Below are positions 30,830 to 39,554 of a stretch of DNA of 44,062 nucleotides, one piece after another (positions within the stretch are counted from its first letter, which is position 1; every line of letters starts with the position of its first letter). Origin of the DNA: Armatimonadota bacterium (lineage in GTDB: Bacteria > Armatimonadota > UBA5829 > DTJY01); contig JAGONM010000032.1 of assembly GCA_017993055.1 (NCBI GenBank), positions 1-44,062 of the forward strand. Direction: 5' to 3'. The notes below the pieces were generated by a model, which was not told where the DNA came from, did not search any database, and saw only the letters and a list, made by a program, of their open reading frames with translations. The translations under genes and the position numbers were made by a program.

Positions 30830-32113
30830 ATGGGCAACCTCAGAGCAGGAATCGCGCGAACCGTCATCACCCCACCGGAGGGCATAGACCTCTGCGGCTA
30901 TGCAGGCCGAATCCCCGGGAACGTCGGCGTCCACGACGACCTCCAGGCGAAGGCGATCGTACTCGACGACGGCAAGACGAAGGCCGCGATCGTCACCCTC
31001 GATCTCGTCGGCCTCAACGACCAGCAGGTCGCATGGATACGGCAGGAAGCGTCGGGCAGGACCGGCATCCCGGAGGCGAACATCCTCGTCGGCGCGTCTC
31101 ACACTCACGCAGGACCGGCTTCCCAGACGATCCGGGCGTGCGGAAATGCGGTCGAAGGCTACGTCGGCAGCCTCCTGCGCTGGATCGTCGAGGTCATCGC
31201 CGCCGCGTCGGAGAACCTCCGGCCGGTGAAATTCGGGTTTGGCTCGGGGCAGTCCACTATGGCGATCAACCGCCGCCAGACGCGCAGCGGATCTGGCATA
31301 GACCTCGGCGAGAACCCCGACGGCGCCGTAGACAACGAGGTCGGCGTCTGGCACTTTACCGACGAGAGCGGCAAGCCGTTCGCCACCCTGTTCAACTACG
31401 CCTGCCATGCGGTCGTCATGGGCGGAGACAACCGGCTCGTCTCAGCGGATTGGCCCGGCGTCTCTCAGCGCATGATCGAGGAACAGGTCGGCGGGCAGGC
31501 GATGTTCCTTCAGGGCTGCTGCGGCAACATCAACCCGCGCTACCGCGGCACCTTCGAGGAAGTCGAGAGGGCAGGGGGCGAGGTCGCTGAGGCGGCCATC
31601 GGCGCGATTCCGGGGATCAAGCTGGTGGGCGACGCCGAGATCAGCATCGCGTCCGAGACCGTCCAACTCCCGCTCGAGCCGCCGATGAGCCGGGACGAGG
31701 CCGAGCAGACGATCCGCGACGCCAATGAGAAGCTGTCGAAGGATATCCCGCTGGGGGAGAAGCATATCCAGCAGGCGTATCACGATTGGGCCGAGACGGT
31801 CCTCGCCATGGATGGCAGGGGCCGGGAGAGCGTCCCGTTCGAGATCCAGCGAATGTCGATCGATGATGCACATCTGGTCGGACTCCCGGGCGAGGTCTTC
31901 GTGGACTACGCCCTAGCCCTCAAGAAGATGCGTCCGCATGTGACTGTTTCAGGCTATACGAACGGCAACGTCGGTTACGTCCCGGCGAAGTACGCCTTCG
32001 CGGAGGGCGGCTACGAAGTAGACCTCGCCTACAAGCTCTACGCCGAGCAGATGTTCAAGCCCGAGGTCGAGGATGTGATCCTCGAAGCCTCCGCCCGGCT
32101 GCTCAGGATATGA
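30830..32113 (+). CDS. Neutral/alkaline ceramidase N-domain-like hydrolase, cytoplasmic
   Basis: This 427-residue protein shares the neutral ceramidase N-terminal fold: AGIARTVITPPEGIDLCGY at the start, zinc-site motif GASHTHAGP, then NYACHAVVMGGDN and SADWPG. True ceramidases have a catalytic serine in a GDVSPN motif; the matching position here reads GCCGNINPR, with Asn in place of Ser, so ceramide hydrolysis is doubtful. Related proteins are common in bacteria that degrade polysaccharides, and another amidase or esterase activity is possible. There is no signal peptide. AAGGAG precedes the ATG. It opens the co-oriented sugar region. Confidence 0.8.
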   Translation: MGNLRAGIARTVITPPEGIDLCGYAGRIPGNVGVHDDLQAKAIVLDDGKTKAAIVTLDLVGLNDQQVAWIRQEASGRTGIPEANILVGASHTHAGPASQTIRACGNAVEGYVGSLLRWIVEVIAAASENLRPVKFGFGSGQSTMAINRRQTRSGSGIDLGENPDGAVDNEVGVWHFTDESGKPFATLFNYACHAVVMGGDNRLVSADWPGVSQRMIEEQVGGQAMFLQGCCGNINPRYRGTFEEVERAGGEVAEAAIGAIPGIKLVGDAEISIASETVQLPLEPPMSRDEAEQTIRDANEKLSKDIPLGEKHIQQAYHDWAETVLAMDGRGRESVPFEIQRMSIDDAHLVGLPGEVFVDYALALKKMRPHVTVSGYTNGNVGYVPAKYAFAEGGYEVDLAYKLYAEQMFKPEVEDVILEASARLLRI

Positions 32114-32119
32114 TATAAT
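32111..32119 (+). promoter_or_regulatory. Extended -10 promoter overlapping a stop codon
   Basis: TGATATAAT matches the extended -10 consensus (TGnTATAAT) exactly. Its TGA is the stop codon of the ceramidase-like gene. Transcription would start about 5 bases before the ATG at 32132, giving an essentially leaderless mRNA. Confidence 0.55.
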
Positions 32120-32131
32120 GCGCTCACTGTC

Positions 32132-32947
32132 ATGAAGTTCGCCATCTGCAACGAGACGTTCCAGGGCTGGAAGATCGAGGACGTCTTCCATGCTGCGAAG
32201 GAGATCGGCTACGACGGAGTAGAGATCGCTCCGTTCACGCTCGCCGATTCGGTCGAGGAGATCACTCCTGCCCGCCGCCGGGAGATCGTGCAGTCGGCCG
32301 CCGACAGCGGGATCGAAGTCGTCGGCCTCCACTGGCTCCTTGTGAAGCCCGAGGGGCTGTACATCAACCCCCCCGACGCCGATGTCCGCCGGCGCACGAG
32401 GGACTACCTCGACGCGCTGATCCGGTTCTGCGGCGACCTCGGCGGCAGGGTGCTCATCTTCGGTTCGCCGAAGCAGCGGAGCGTCCACCCCGACCTGACG
32501 TACGATCAGGCGTGGGGATACGCATGCGAGACCTTCGCCCACTGCGCGGACACGGCGGCGGAAGTCGGCGCATACCTGTGCATCGAGGCGCTCGCCCGGC
32601 GCGAGACCGACTTCGTGAACACGGTGACCGACGCCCTGCGCATGGTTCGCGAGGTCGGAAAACCGCACTTCCGGACTATGATAGACACCAAGGCGATCAG
32701 CGACGACGGCCGCCCGCTCCCGGAGATCATCGAGGAGGCGGACGGAATGGCGATGCACGTCCACGTGAACGACGCGAGCGGCCGAGGACCCGGCGCCGGC
32801 GGTACGGATTTCGTCGAGATCGCGAGAGCGCTGAAGAAGATCGCGTACGATGGGTATTGTTCGGTCGAGGTCTTCGACTACGAGCCCGATCCCGTGACGA
32901 TCGCCAGGGACAGCTTGGCGTACCTGAGAACGGTATTCGGCCCATAG
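32132..32947 (+). CDS. Sugar phosphate isomerase/epimerase (xylose-isomerase-like TIM barrel)
   Basis: This 271-residue protein belongs to the AP-endonuclease-2/xylose-isomerase-like fold used by ketose 3-epimerases and inosose dehydratases. The metal ligands appear in the expected order: CIEAL (Glu), MIDTKA (Asp), MHVHVND (His) and SVEVFDY (Glu). The opening KFAICNETFQGW and the IGYDGVEIAPF strand are typical. The exact sugar is not determined. No Shine-Dalgarno precedes the ATG, consistent with leaderless translation from the extended -10 just upstream. The stop codon falls inside a 9-base periodic repeat. Confidence 0.88.
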   Translation: MKFAICNETFQGWKIEDVFHAAKEIGYDGVEIAPFTLADSVEEITPARRREIVQSAADSGIEVVGLHWLLVKPEGLYINPPDADVRRRTRDYLDALIRFCGDLGGRVLIFGSPKQRSVHPDLTYDQAWGYACETFAHCADTAAEVGAYLCIEALARRETDFVNTVTDALRMVREVGKPHFRTMIDTKAISDDGRPLPEIIEEADGMAMHVHVNDASGRGPGAGGTDFVEIARALKKIAYDGYCSVEVFDYEPDPVTIARDSLAYLRTVFGP

Positions 32948-32974
32948 GTCCCATCCGTCCCATATGTCCCATCT
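32939..32974 (+). repeat. Tandem 9-base repeat, consensus GTCCCATAN (copy 1)
   Basis: Four units (GGCCCATAG, GTCCCATCC, GTCCCATAT, GTCCCATCT) follow each other with a strict 9-base period. The array overlaps the end of the isomerase gene and ends at the cysS ribosome-binding site. Confidence 0.8.
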
Positions 32975-32984
32975 GGAGGCCAAG

Positions 32985-34364
32985 ATGCCCATAAGATACT
33001 TCAATACCATGACCCGCGAGAAGGACGAGTTCCGGCCGATCGAGGACGGCAAGGTGCGTCTCTACACCTGCGGGCCGACGGTCTACGACTACGCCCACAT
33101 CGGCAACTGGCGGACCTACCTCTTCGAGGACCTCCTGCGCCGTCACCTCGAGTATCGCGGCTTCGAGGTCGTGCACGTAATGAACCTCACCGACGTGGAC
33201 GACAAGACGATCCGCGGCGCGAACACTCAGCATATCAGTCTCAACGAGTACACGGCCCCGTTCATCGAGGGCTTCTTCGAGGACCGTGACACGTTGAACG
33301 TCCTGCCCGCGCATGTCTACCCCCGCGCCACGGAGCACGTCCCGGAGATGATCGCGATCATCAAGGCGCTGCTCGACAAGGGTTTGGCATATAAGGCCGA
33401 CGACGGCTCGGTGTACTTCGATATCTCGAAGTTTCCCGGCTACGGCAAGCTATCGCACTTCCGCATGGACGAACTGAAGTCCGGCGCGCGCGTCGCTTCA
33501 GACGAGTACGAGAAGGCGCAGGTCTCCGACTTCGCCCTGTGGAAGGCTTGGGATGAGGCCGACGGGAGCGTCTTCTGGGAGACCGACCTCGGGAAGGGAC
33601 GCCCCGGTTGGCACATCGAGTGCTCGGCGATGAGCAGCAAGTACCTCGGCCAGCCGTTTGACATCCACACCGGCGGCGTGGACAACATCTTCCCGCATCA
33701 CGAGAACGAGATCGCCCAGTCCGAGGCGTCCTGCGGCTGCGGGTTCGTCAACTACTGGCTCCACTCAGAGCACCTGCAGGTGGACGGCCGCAAGATGAGC
33801 AAGTCGCTCGGCAACTTCCACACCCTGCGCGACGTGATCGCCCGGCAGTACGATCCCCTGGCCTTCAGGTACCTCGGCATCTCGGCCCACTACCGGTCCA
33901 AGCTGAACTTCACCTGGCAGACGATGGATGCCGCCCAGACGACTGTCGAGAACCTCTACGACTTCATGGGCCGCCTCGACAGGGAACAGTCCGGCGGGAT
34001 GGAGGACGCAGTCGAGCGGGCAAAGAACGAGTTCGGTGAGGCCCTGGACGACGACCTGAACAGCCCGGTCGCCCTCGCGGCAGTATTCACTCTGATCAAG
34101 GAAGTGAACTCCCGCGGCGGCGGGGGCAGAGAGGTCTACGATGCGATGGTCTCGTTCGACCGCGTTCTGGGGCTCGATCTCGTCGAGCGCGCGGCCCCGG
34201 CCGAGGCCGAGATCCCGCCGGAGATCGAGTCGCTGGTGGCCGGGCGCGAGGTCGCGCGGCAGATGCGCGACTGGGCCACGTCCGACCACATAAGGGACGA
34301 ACTTGCGGCCAAGGGATACATCGTCGAGGACACGCCCGACGGTCCGCGGGTCAAGCGGAAGTGA
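32985..34364 (+). CDS. cysS: Cysteinyl-tRNA synthetase
   Basis: CysRS attaches cysteine to tRNA-Cys. The 459-residue length is normal for bacteria. Visible features are the zinc cysteine and HIGH-type motif in CGPTVYDYAHIGN, GWHIECSAM with a second zinc ligand, the HHENEIAQSEA zinc histidine, and the KMSKSLGNF adenylate motif. The DALR-type C-terminal region follows. The start at 32985 has GGAGG 5 bases upstream; the ATG at 32964 lies in the repeat array. An essential housekeeping gene inside a sugar-catabolism run is unusual but plausible. Confidence 0.97.
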   Translation: MPIRYFNTMTREKDEFRPIEDGKVRLYTCGPTVYDYAHIGNWRTYLFEDLLRRHLEYRGFEVVHVMNLTDVDDKTIRGANTQHISLNEYTAPFIEGFFEDRDTLNVLPAHVYPRATEHVPEMIAIIKALLDKGLAYKADDGSVYFDISKFPGYGKLSHFRMDELKSGARVASDEYEKAQVSDFALWKAWDEADGSVFWETDLGKGRPGWHIECSAMSSKYLGQPFDIHTGGVDNIFPHHENEIAQSEASCGCGFVNYWLHSEHLQVDGRKMSKSLGNFHTLRDVIARQYDPLAFRYLGISAHYRSKLNFTWQTMDAAQTTVENLYDFMGRLDREQSGGMEDAVERAKNEFGEALDDDLNSPVALAAVFTLIKEVNSRGGGGREVYDAMVSFDRVLGLDLVERAAPAEAEIPPEIESLVAGREVARQMRDWATSDHIRDELAAKGYIVEDTPDGPRVKRK

Positions 34365-34375
34365 GGAGGTCAACA

Positions 34376-35077
34376 ATGCGTGTACTGGCAGTCGGGGCGC
34401 ATCCCGACGACATCGAGATCCTGTGTGCGGGCACGCTCGCAAAGTACGCGAGTCAGGGCCATGAGATCGTCATGTGCCACGCCTGCACCGGCGACAAGGG
34501 CCATTTCCATATACCGAACGAGGAGTTGGCCGCACTCCGGCGCAAGGAAGCCCAGCTCTCCGCGAGCCGGATCGGCGCAGAGAGCCTCTGCGTCGGCATC
34601 CCCGACTGCGAGATCTTCAACGACCGACCGACGCTCGCACTGTTCATAGATATGATACGGACCGCGCGCCCGGACGTGATCATCACCCACTCGCCGACGG
34701 ACTACATGCCGGATCACGTCGTCGTCGGCCAGTTGGTGTACGACGCATCATTCCACGCGACGCTCCCGAACTGGAATACTTCCCAGCCGCCGCACGATAA
34801 GGTTCCGCCGATCTACCACATGGACAACGTCGCCGGCGTGGACTTCCAGCCCGGCGAGTACGTGGATGTGACCGAGTTCATCGAGATGAAGAAGGCGATG
34901 ATGGAGTGCCACCAGAGCCAGGTCGTCTGGCTCAAGGAGCACGATAACCTTGACATAACCGATTTCATCGCGACCTGTGCGAAGTATCGAGGGCAGCAGT
35001 GCGGAGTGCCGTTCGCCGAGGCGTTCCGGGTCTGCGACCGCTGGCCCCGCCTCCGCACGGAGAGGTTGCTGCCATAG
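34376..35077 (+). CDS. LmbE/PIG-L family zinc deacetylase
   Basis: This 233-residue protein has the family zinc motif AHPDDIE (His9, Asp12) and a second ligand in THSPTDYMPDHVVVG. PIG-L enzymes remove acetyl groups from N-acetylglucosamine-containing conjugates or related amides. Next to an aminotransferase and sugar dehydrogenases this suggests amino-sugar processing. The start at 34376 follows AGGAGG; the Shine-Dalgarno begins at the stop codon of cysS, so the two are coupled. There is no signal peptide, so it is cytoplasmic. Confidence 0.9.
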   Translation: MRVLAVGAHPDDIEILCAGTLAKYASQGHEIVMCHACTGDKGHFHIPNEELAALRRKEAQLSASRIGAESLCVGIPDCEIFNDRPTLALFIDMIRTARPDVIITHSPTDYMPDHVVVGQLVYDASFHATLPNWNTSQPPHDKVPPIYHMDNVAGVDFQPGEYVDVTEFIEMKKAMMECHQSQVVWLKEHDNLDITDFIATCAKYRGQQCGVPFAEAFRVCDRWPRLRTERLLP

Positions 35078-35083
35078 CCCTAG

Positions 35084-35119
35084 GACACATGGGTCGTGTA
35101 GGTCCTATGGGTCCCATTT
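35084..35119 (+). repeat. Tandem 9-base repeat (copy 2)
   Basis: Four degenerate units (GACACATGG, GTCGTGTAG, GTCCTATGG, GTCCCATTT) continue the 9-base period seen at 32939. They lie in the gap before the DegT gene. Confidence 0.65.
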
Positions 35120-35137
35120 ATCTGAGGAGGATACACA

Positions 35138-36403
35138 ATGTCTGCATCCAAGCTCGCGATCAACGGGGGGACGCCCGTTCGAAACACACCGTTTGCGCCT
35201 TGGCCCCATTTCTGGGACGAGGACAAGAAGGCCGTCATGGAGGTCCTGGACAGCGGCAAGGTCAACTACTGGACCGGATTCCGCGGGATGAAGTTCCAGG
35301 AGATGTACGCCGAGTTCTGCCGCGTGAAGCATGCCGTCATGGTGAACTCGGGCACGAGCGCCCTGCACGTCGCCCTCGCGGCGCTGGAGATCGGCCCCGG
35401 TGACGAGGTCATCGTACCCAGCTACACCTTCATTGCCACCGCAGCCGCCGTTCTTCACCAGAACGCTATCCCCGTCTTCGCCGACGTCGAGGAGAAGACG
35501 TGGAATATCGCCCCGAAATCCGTCGAGTCGCTCATTACCGAGCGCACCAAGGCGATCATCGCCGTCCACCTGCACGGCCATCCCGCGGACATGGACCCGA
35601 TCAAGTCCATCGCGGCGAAGCACGGCATCAAGGTTATGGAGGATGCCGCGCAGGCTCACGGCGGGGAGTACAAGGGCAAGATGGTCGGAGGGCTCGCCGA
35701 CATCGCCGCGTTCAGCCTCTGCCAGGACAAGATCATGACCACCGGCGGTGAGGGCGGCGCGGTCACCACCGACGACGAGTACATGGCCGAGATCGCCCGC
35801 AGCTTCAAGGACCACGGCTACTACGAAGAGGAGCGCAGAGACCTCCTGCAGATGGAGGCGCTCTATCCCTACATCCACCACCGCATGGGCTTCAACTACC
35901 GCATGACCGAGATGCAGAACGTCATCGGCATCGAGTGCGTGAAGCGCCTCGCGGCCTGGGTCGAGAAGCGCCGTGCGAACGCGCACTACCTCTCCGCCAA
36001 GCTCGCGCAGATCCCGCAGGTCGAGCCGCCGTACGAGTCGCCGGACGTGAAGCACGCATTCTACAAGTATGCGTTCAAGGTGAAGCCCGAGACGCTGACC
36101 TGCACGCGCGACGAGTTCATCCAGGCGCTCAGGGCCGAAGGCATCCCGTCGGCCGCCGGCGTCCCGCCCGAGAACTACAAGGAGGAAGTCTTCCTCAAGA
36201 TGGTCGGCTACGGCAAGACCACCTGCCCGTTCGAATGCCCGTGGTACAAGGGGAAGGTGGACTACAACAAGGTCCACTGCCCGACCGCGGTCAAGATCGG
36301 CGCGCAGACCGTCTGGCTGCTCGTCCACCCGACCCTCGGCGAGTCCGACATGTCCGACGCGGCCGAGGCCGTCGCCAAGATCGCATCAGCCTACGCGAAG
36401 TAG
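35138..36403 (+). CDS. DegT/DnrJ/EryC1/StrS-family PLP sugar aminotransferase
   Basis: This 421-residue fold-type I PLP enzyme has AVMVNSGTSALHVALAALE for cofactor phosphate binding, the aspartate in VMEDAAQAHGG, and the Schiff-base lysine in SLCQDKIMTTGGEGGAV (Lys198). Family members aminate keto-sugars, usually nucleotide-linked, or act as cyclitol aminotransferases. The pairing with downstream Gfo/Idh/MocA dehydrogenases fits an oxidise-then-aminate route, or the reverse in catabolism. GAGGAGG precedes the ATG. Confidence 0.93.
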   Translation: MSASKLAINGGTPVRNTPFAPWPHFWDEDKKAVMEVLDSGKVNYWTGFRGMKFQEMYAEFCRVKHAVMVNSGTSALHVALAALEIGPGDEVIVPSYTFIATAAAVLHQNAIPVFADVEEKTWNIAPKSVESLITERTKAIIAVHLHGHPADMDPIKSIAAKHGIKVMEDAAQAHGGEYKGKMVGGLADIAAFSLCQDKIMTTGGEGGAVTTDDEYMAEIARSFKDHGYYEEERRDLLQMEALYPYIHHRMGFNYRMTEMQNVIGIECVKRLAAWVEKRRANAHYLSAKLAQIPQVEPPYESPDVKHAFYKYAFKVKPETLTCTRDEFIQALRAEGIPSAAGVPPENYKEEVFLKMVGYGKTTCPFECPWYKGKVDYNKVHCPTAVKIGAQTVWLLVHPTLGESDMSDAAEAVAKIASAYAK

Positions 36404-36421
36404 ACAACACGGTTACCGCTG

Positions 36422-36435
36422 ATGCTTTGGGAGCA
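36422..36435 (+). other. 14-base match to the tRNA-Pro anticodon arm
   Basis: ATGCTTTGGGAGCA here is identical to the anticodon arm of the tRNA-Pro-like gene at 43967-43980. It sits in the gap just before the compositionally atypical gene. It may be a remnant att-like sequence or chance. Confidence 0.35.
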
Positions 36436-36506
36436 GTTCCTGTCACCGCCAAGACACCGCCTCTGGATAGGCTAGGCGATGCTCAGAAGGGAACAGAGGC
36501 TAGGTA

Positions 36507-37154
36507 ATGACGAGCGACGAGTTGGCAATCTACTGCATAGATATTGGATCGGTCGCCGCGGGCAATTTTGCCTGGGCAAGGGGATTGCAGGGGAACCTGG
36601 TCAGTTCGCAGAACCCGGCAGAGCTAGTGACCTCGCTGGCAGGGGATCTTAACAGAGGACTTCGGGTCACTTTGGGTCTCGAATGTCCACTGTTTGTTGC
36701 CGTTCGCGAGAAAGCATCGGACTTGACGAAGTGCAGGGACTGCGAGGTTTTTGCAGACAAGGGGGGCAAACGGAGAGTCGCCCCATGGAGTGCAGGTCCT
36801 GGATGTGGCTCCATGGGAACAGGAATCGTGCAGTCTGTCTGGGTGCTGAAGGAAGTCAGAAGATTGCTGCACGAAACAGTGCCTGTGTTTCTCGACTGGG
36901 GTAAGTTCGAGGAGTCACCATCGGGTTTGTTCCTCTGGGAGGCATTCATCAATGGTGTCGCCAAGGCTACCACCCATGAGGGCGACGCATTGATAGGCGT
37001 CAAGGAATTCTCGTCCAACCTGCCCAACATTATTGGAGCAAATGTTTGCCACGAAAAATATGTCCACTCGCTTATCGGAGCAGCGCTGCTCAGGACGGGT
37101 TGGAGTCAGGATCTGTCGCTACTCAGTGCGCCCTGTATCGTGATCAGAGCGTGA
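36507..37154 (+). CDS. Orphan protein of atypical composition, possible RNase H-like (DUF429-like) fold
   Basis: This 215-residue protein has no confident family match. The spacing of acidic residues (YCIDIGS with Asp12, LECPLF with Glu59, LWEAFING with Glu145, HEGDALIG with Asp160) recalls DUF429-type RNase H-like proteins; this is a guess from pattern only. The gene looks less GC-rich by eye than its neighbours, with codons such as ATA and AGA, and it interrupts the run between the aminotransferase and a dehydrogenase, suggesting later arrival. A modest AGAGG Shine-Dalgarno lies upstream of the ATG. Confidence 0.6.
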   Translation: MTSDELAIYCIDIGSVAAGNFAWARGLQGNLVSSQNPAELVTSLAGDLNRGLRVTLGLECPLFVAVREKASDLTKCRDCEVFADKGGKRRVAPWSAGPGCGSMGTGIVQSVWVLKEVRRLLHETVPVFLDWGKFEESPSGLFLWEAFINGVAKATTHEGDALIGVKEFSSNLPNIIGANVCHEKYVHSLIGAALLRTGWSQDLSLLSAPCIVIRA

Positions 37155-37178
37155 TAAGGCGCACATGGAGGTGAACCA

Positions 37179-38195
37179 ATGAAGAAGAAATTCGGAGCGG
37201 CCGTGTGGGGCGCGGGATGGGTTGCCGGTGAGCACATTCGGGCCTACGTGAACAACCCGCACTGCGAGGTAGTCGCCATCGGAAGCCGGAAGGCCGAGAG
37301 CGCGAAGAAGGCCGCTAAGACCGCCGGCCTCGAATGCGCCATCTACACCGACTACGATGAGCTGATGGCGGACGAGCGAGTCGCCATCGTCTCGATCTGC
37401 ACGCCGAACCACCTCCACGCAGGGGAGACGATCAAGGCCGCGAACGCCGGGAAGCACATCCTCATCGAGAAGCCGGTCGCGCTCAACCTCGAAGACCTGA
37501 TCGCCATGCGCGACGCCGTCCGGAAGGCCGGGGTCAAGACCGTCGTCAGCTTCGTGCTGAGGTGGAATCCGCTCTTCGAGTGCATCAAGGGCCTGCAGAA
37601 GACGCCCGCGCTCGGGAAGATCTTCCTCGCCGAGGTCGACTACTGGCACCCGCTCGGCCGCTGGTACATGGGCTATGACTGGGTGACCACGAAGGAGTGC
37701 GGCGGGAGCATGCTCCTCTCGGCCGGATGCCATGCGGTTGATGCGATCCGGTACTTCATCGAGTCGGAGGTCACCGAGGTCACCGCCTACTCGAATAACG
37801 CCGGCCCATGCGAGTATGACGCGAACATCATCGCAATCCTGAAGTTCGAGAACGGCACGATCGGCAAGGTCTCCGCGAGCTGGGACATTCGGTCGCCGTA
37901 CGTCTTCAACATCGAGCTGCTCGGCGATCACGGCACGCTGCGGAACAATCAGCTTTACTCGAAGGTGCTCCTGCCGGGCCAGACGAAGCCCGCGGAGATA
38001 CCGACGATCCTGCCGGACAGCGGCGACGTGACGCATCACCCGTTCCAGGGCGAGATCGATCATCTGGTGAACTGCGTGCTGACCGACACCGAGTCGCACG
38101 TGAACCTTGAGGATGCGGTCAAGACGCACGAGGTCTGCATCGCGGCGGACATCTCGGCGGCGGAGGGCCGCCCGGTCAAGCTGCCGATCCTATGA
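37179..38195 (+). CDS. Gfo/Idh/MocA-family oxidoreductase 1
   Basis: This 338-residue NAD(P)-dependent sugar or inositol dehydrogenase has the Rossmann motif AVWGAGWVAGEH, the family lysine in IEKPVALNLEDL, and the substrate-domain motif CGGSMLLSAGCHAVDAIRYF with the conserved histidine. Family enzymes oxidise a ring hydroxyl or open glycosidic bonds through a transient keto group. GGAGGTGA precedes the ATG. It follows the atypical gene by 24 bases. Confidence 0.93.
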   Translation: MKKKFGAAVWGAGWVAGEHIRAYVNNPHCEVVAIGSRKAESAKKAAKTAGLECAIYTDYDELMADERVAIVSICTPNHLHAGETIKAANAGKHILIEKPVALNLEDLIAMRDAVRKAGVKTVVSFVLRWNPLFECIKGLQKTPALGKIFLAEVDYWHPLGRWYMGYDWVTTKECGGSMLLSAGCHAVDAIRYFIESEVTEVTAYSNNAGPCEYDANIIAILKFENGTIGKVSASWDIRSPYVFNIELLGDHGTLRNNQLYSKVLLPGQTKPAEIPTILPDSGDVTHHPFQGEIDHLVNCVLTDTESHVNLEDAVKTHEVCIAADISAAEGRPVKLPIL

Positions 38196-38237
38196 GAGCG
38201 TAGTGATGCAATATCGGAGCAATGGAGTGATCGAATA

Positions 38238-38367
38238 GGAACCGCCCAGTCCTGAGTGCGCGTTCTGACGCGTGTATCGAAGGACGGTCAGGGATAGCCC
38301 AAGGTTGTGCGACAAGGCCGCCCTTCGATACATTCGCCGGAGCGAACACTCAGGGCTGACGGGTTCC
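38238..38367. repeat. 130-bp palindromic repeat element, copy A
   Basis: The ends are 21-base inverted repeats with a few mismatches, beginning GGAACCGCCCAGTCCTGAGT and closing with the complement. The internal arms GTATCGAAGG and CCTTCGATAC are also complementary. The element is closely similar to 39555-39673. It carries no coding sequence of its own and lies just before the second dehydrogenase gene. Confidence 0.75.
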
Positions 38368-38395
38368 AATACTCCAGTTGCCCAAGGAGGTTTCT

Positions 38396-39445
38396 ATGTC
38401 CAAAGTCAAGTGGGGAGTCATCGGGGCCGGCGGCATCGCCGACCGGCGCACGATCCCCGAGGGGATAATGCCCGCGTCGAACTCGGAACTCGCCGCCATC
38501 ATGGATGTGGACGAGCCGCGGGTCAAGGAGCTTGCGTGGAAGTACAACGCCCCCAGGTGGTACGCATCGGACGCCGAGCTGCTCGACGATCCGGCGGTCG
38601 AGGCGGTCTACATCGCCACGCCTGTGAACGTCCACGTTCGGCAGGCAGTCGCCGCCGCCGAGAAGGGCAAGCACGTCCTCTGCGAGAAGCCGCTCGCGCT
38701 CACGCTCGACGAGAGCCGGCGAATCGTGGACGCCTGCAAGGCCGCCGGAGTCAAGCTCAGCGTCGGCCTGATGATGCGCTACCACGCCTGCCACCAGGGG
38801 ATTCGGAAGGCCATCGAGGACGGCGAGATCGGCAGGCCGGTCATGGCCCGCGCCCAGCTCACCTGCTGGTATCCGCAGATGCCCGGCGCATGGCGTCAGA
38901 TCCCCGAACTGGGCGGCGGAGGCGCTCTGATGGATCTCGGTGTTCACAGCGCCGACCTCCTTCGCTGCTTCCTGGGCGAGGTCGAGGCCGTGACCGCCTT
39001 CGTCGATACCACCGTGCAGGATTACCCGGTGGATGACAGCGCCCTGGTGCTAATGAAGTTCAAGTCCGGCGCCCAGGGAGTCGTCGAGAGCTACTTCAGC
39101 ATCCCCGACGCGGCGGCTCAGAACGCGCTCGAGATCTACGGCACCAAGGGATGCATCCTGGCGAAGGGGACAATCGGCCAGGGCTCGGAGGGCAGCTTCA
39201 CGGTCTACTCCTCGGCCGAGGACAAGGGCTACGAGGCCGCGCAGACCCGCGACGCGAGCGGGATGGCGGTCCGAGTCGTGACCCCCGACCCGGTGAACAC
39301 CTACTGCGCGGAGATCGAGGCGTTCGCCGACGCGATCCTGAACGACGCCGTCCCGCCGATCACCGCCGAGGACGCGATCGCATCTTTCGCCGCGGTCCTG
39401 GCGGCATACAAGTCCTCCCGCGAGGGCAGGGCGATCAAGCTGTAG
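38396..39445 (+). CDS. Gfo/Idh/MocA-family oxidoreductase 2
   Basis: This 349-residue protein has VIGAGGIADRR, the catalytic-lysine motif LCEKPLALTLDESR, and GGGALMDLGVHSADLLRCF in the C-terminal domain. It differs from oxidoreductase 1 in sequence throughout, so the two probably act on different intermediates. AAGGAGG is 6 bases before the ATG. The gene is bracketed by two copies of the palindromic repeat, so it is probably transcribed with separate mRNA ends. Confidence 0.93.
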   Translation: MSKVKWGVIGAGGIADRRTIPEGIMPASNSELAAIMDVDEPRVKELAWKYNAPRWYASDAELLDDPAVEAVYIATPVNVHVRQAVAAAEKGKHVLCEKPLALTLDESRRIVDACKAAGVKLSVGLMMRYHACHQGIRKAIEDGEIGRPVMARAQLTCWYPQMPGAWRQIPELGGGGALMDLGVHSADLLRCFLGEVEAVTAFVDTTVQDYPVDDSALVLMKFKSGAQGVVESYFSIPDAAAQNALEIYGTKGCILAKGTIGQGSEGSFTVYSSAEDKGYEAAQTRDASGMAVRVVTPDPVNTYCAEIEAFADAILNDAVPPITAEDAIASFAAVLAAYKSSREGRAIKL

Positions 39446-39554
39446 GACATATACCTTGCGGGATGCGTCTCCAGACGGCGATGGGTGTGGTTAGCCTCTC
39501 GTTATGCCACCAGAGTGGCTACTCTAGGAGGTCGGTTGTGCTGTTCCGCGGTTA

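Noticed and set aside
38272-39036. 254-residue plus-strand open frame starting in the palindromic element
   Set aside because: It is out of frame with the dehydrogenase gene that clearly starts at 38396, and has shadow-type composition.
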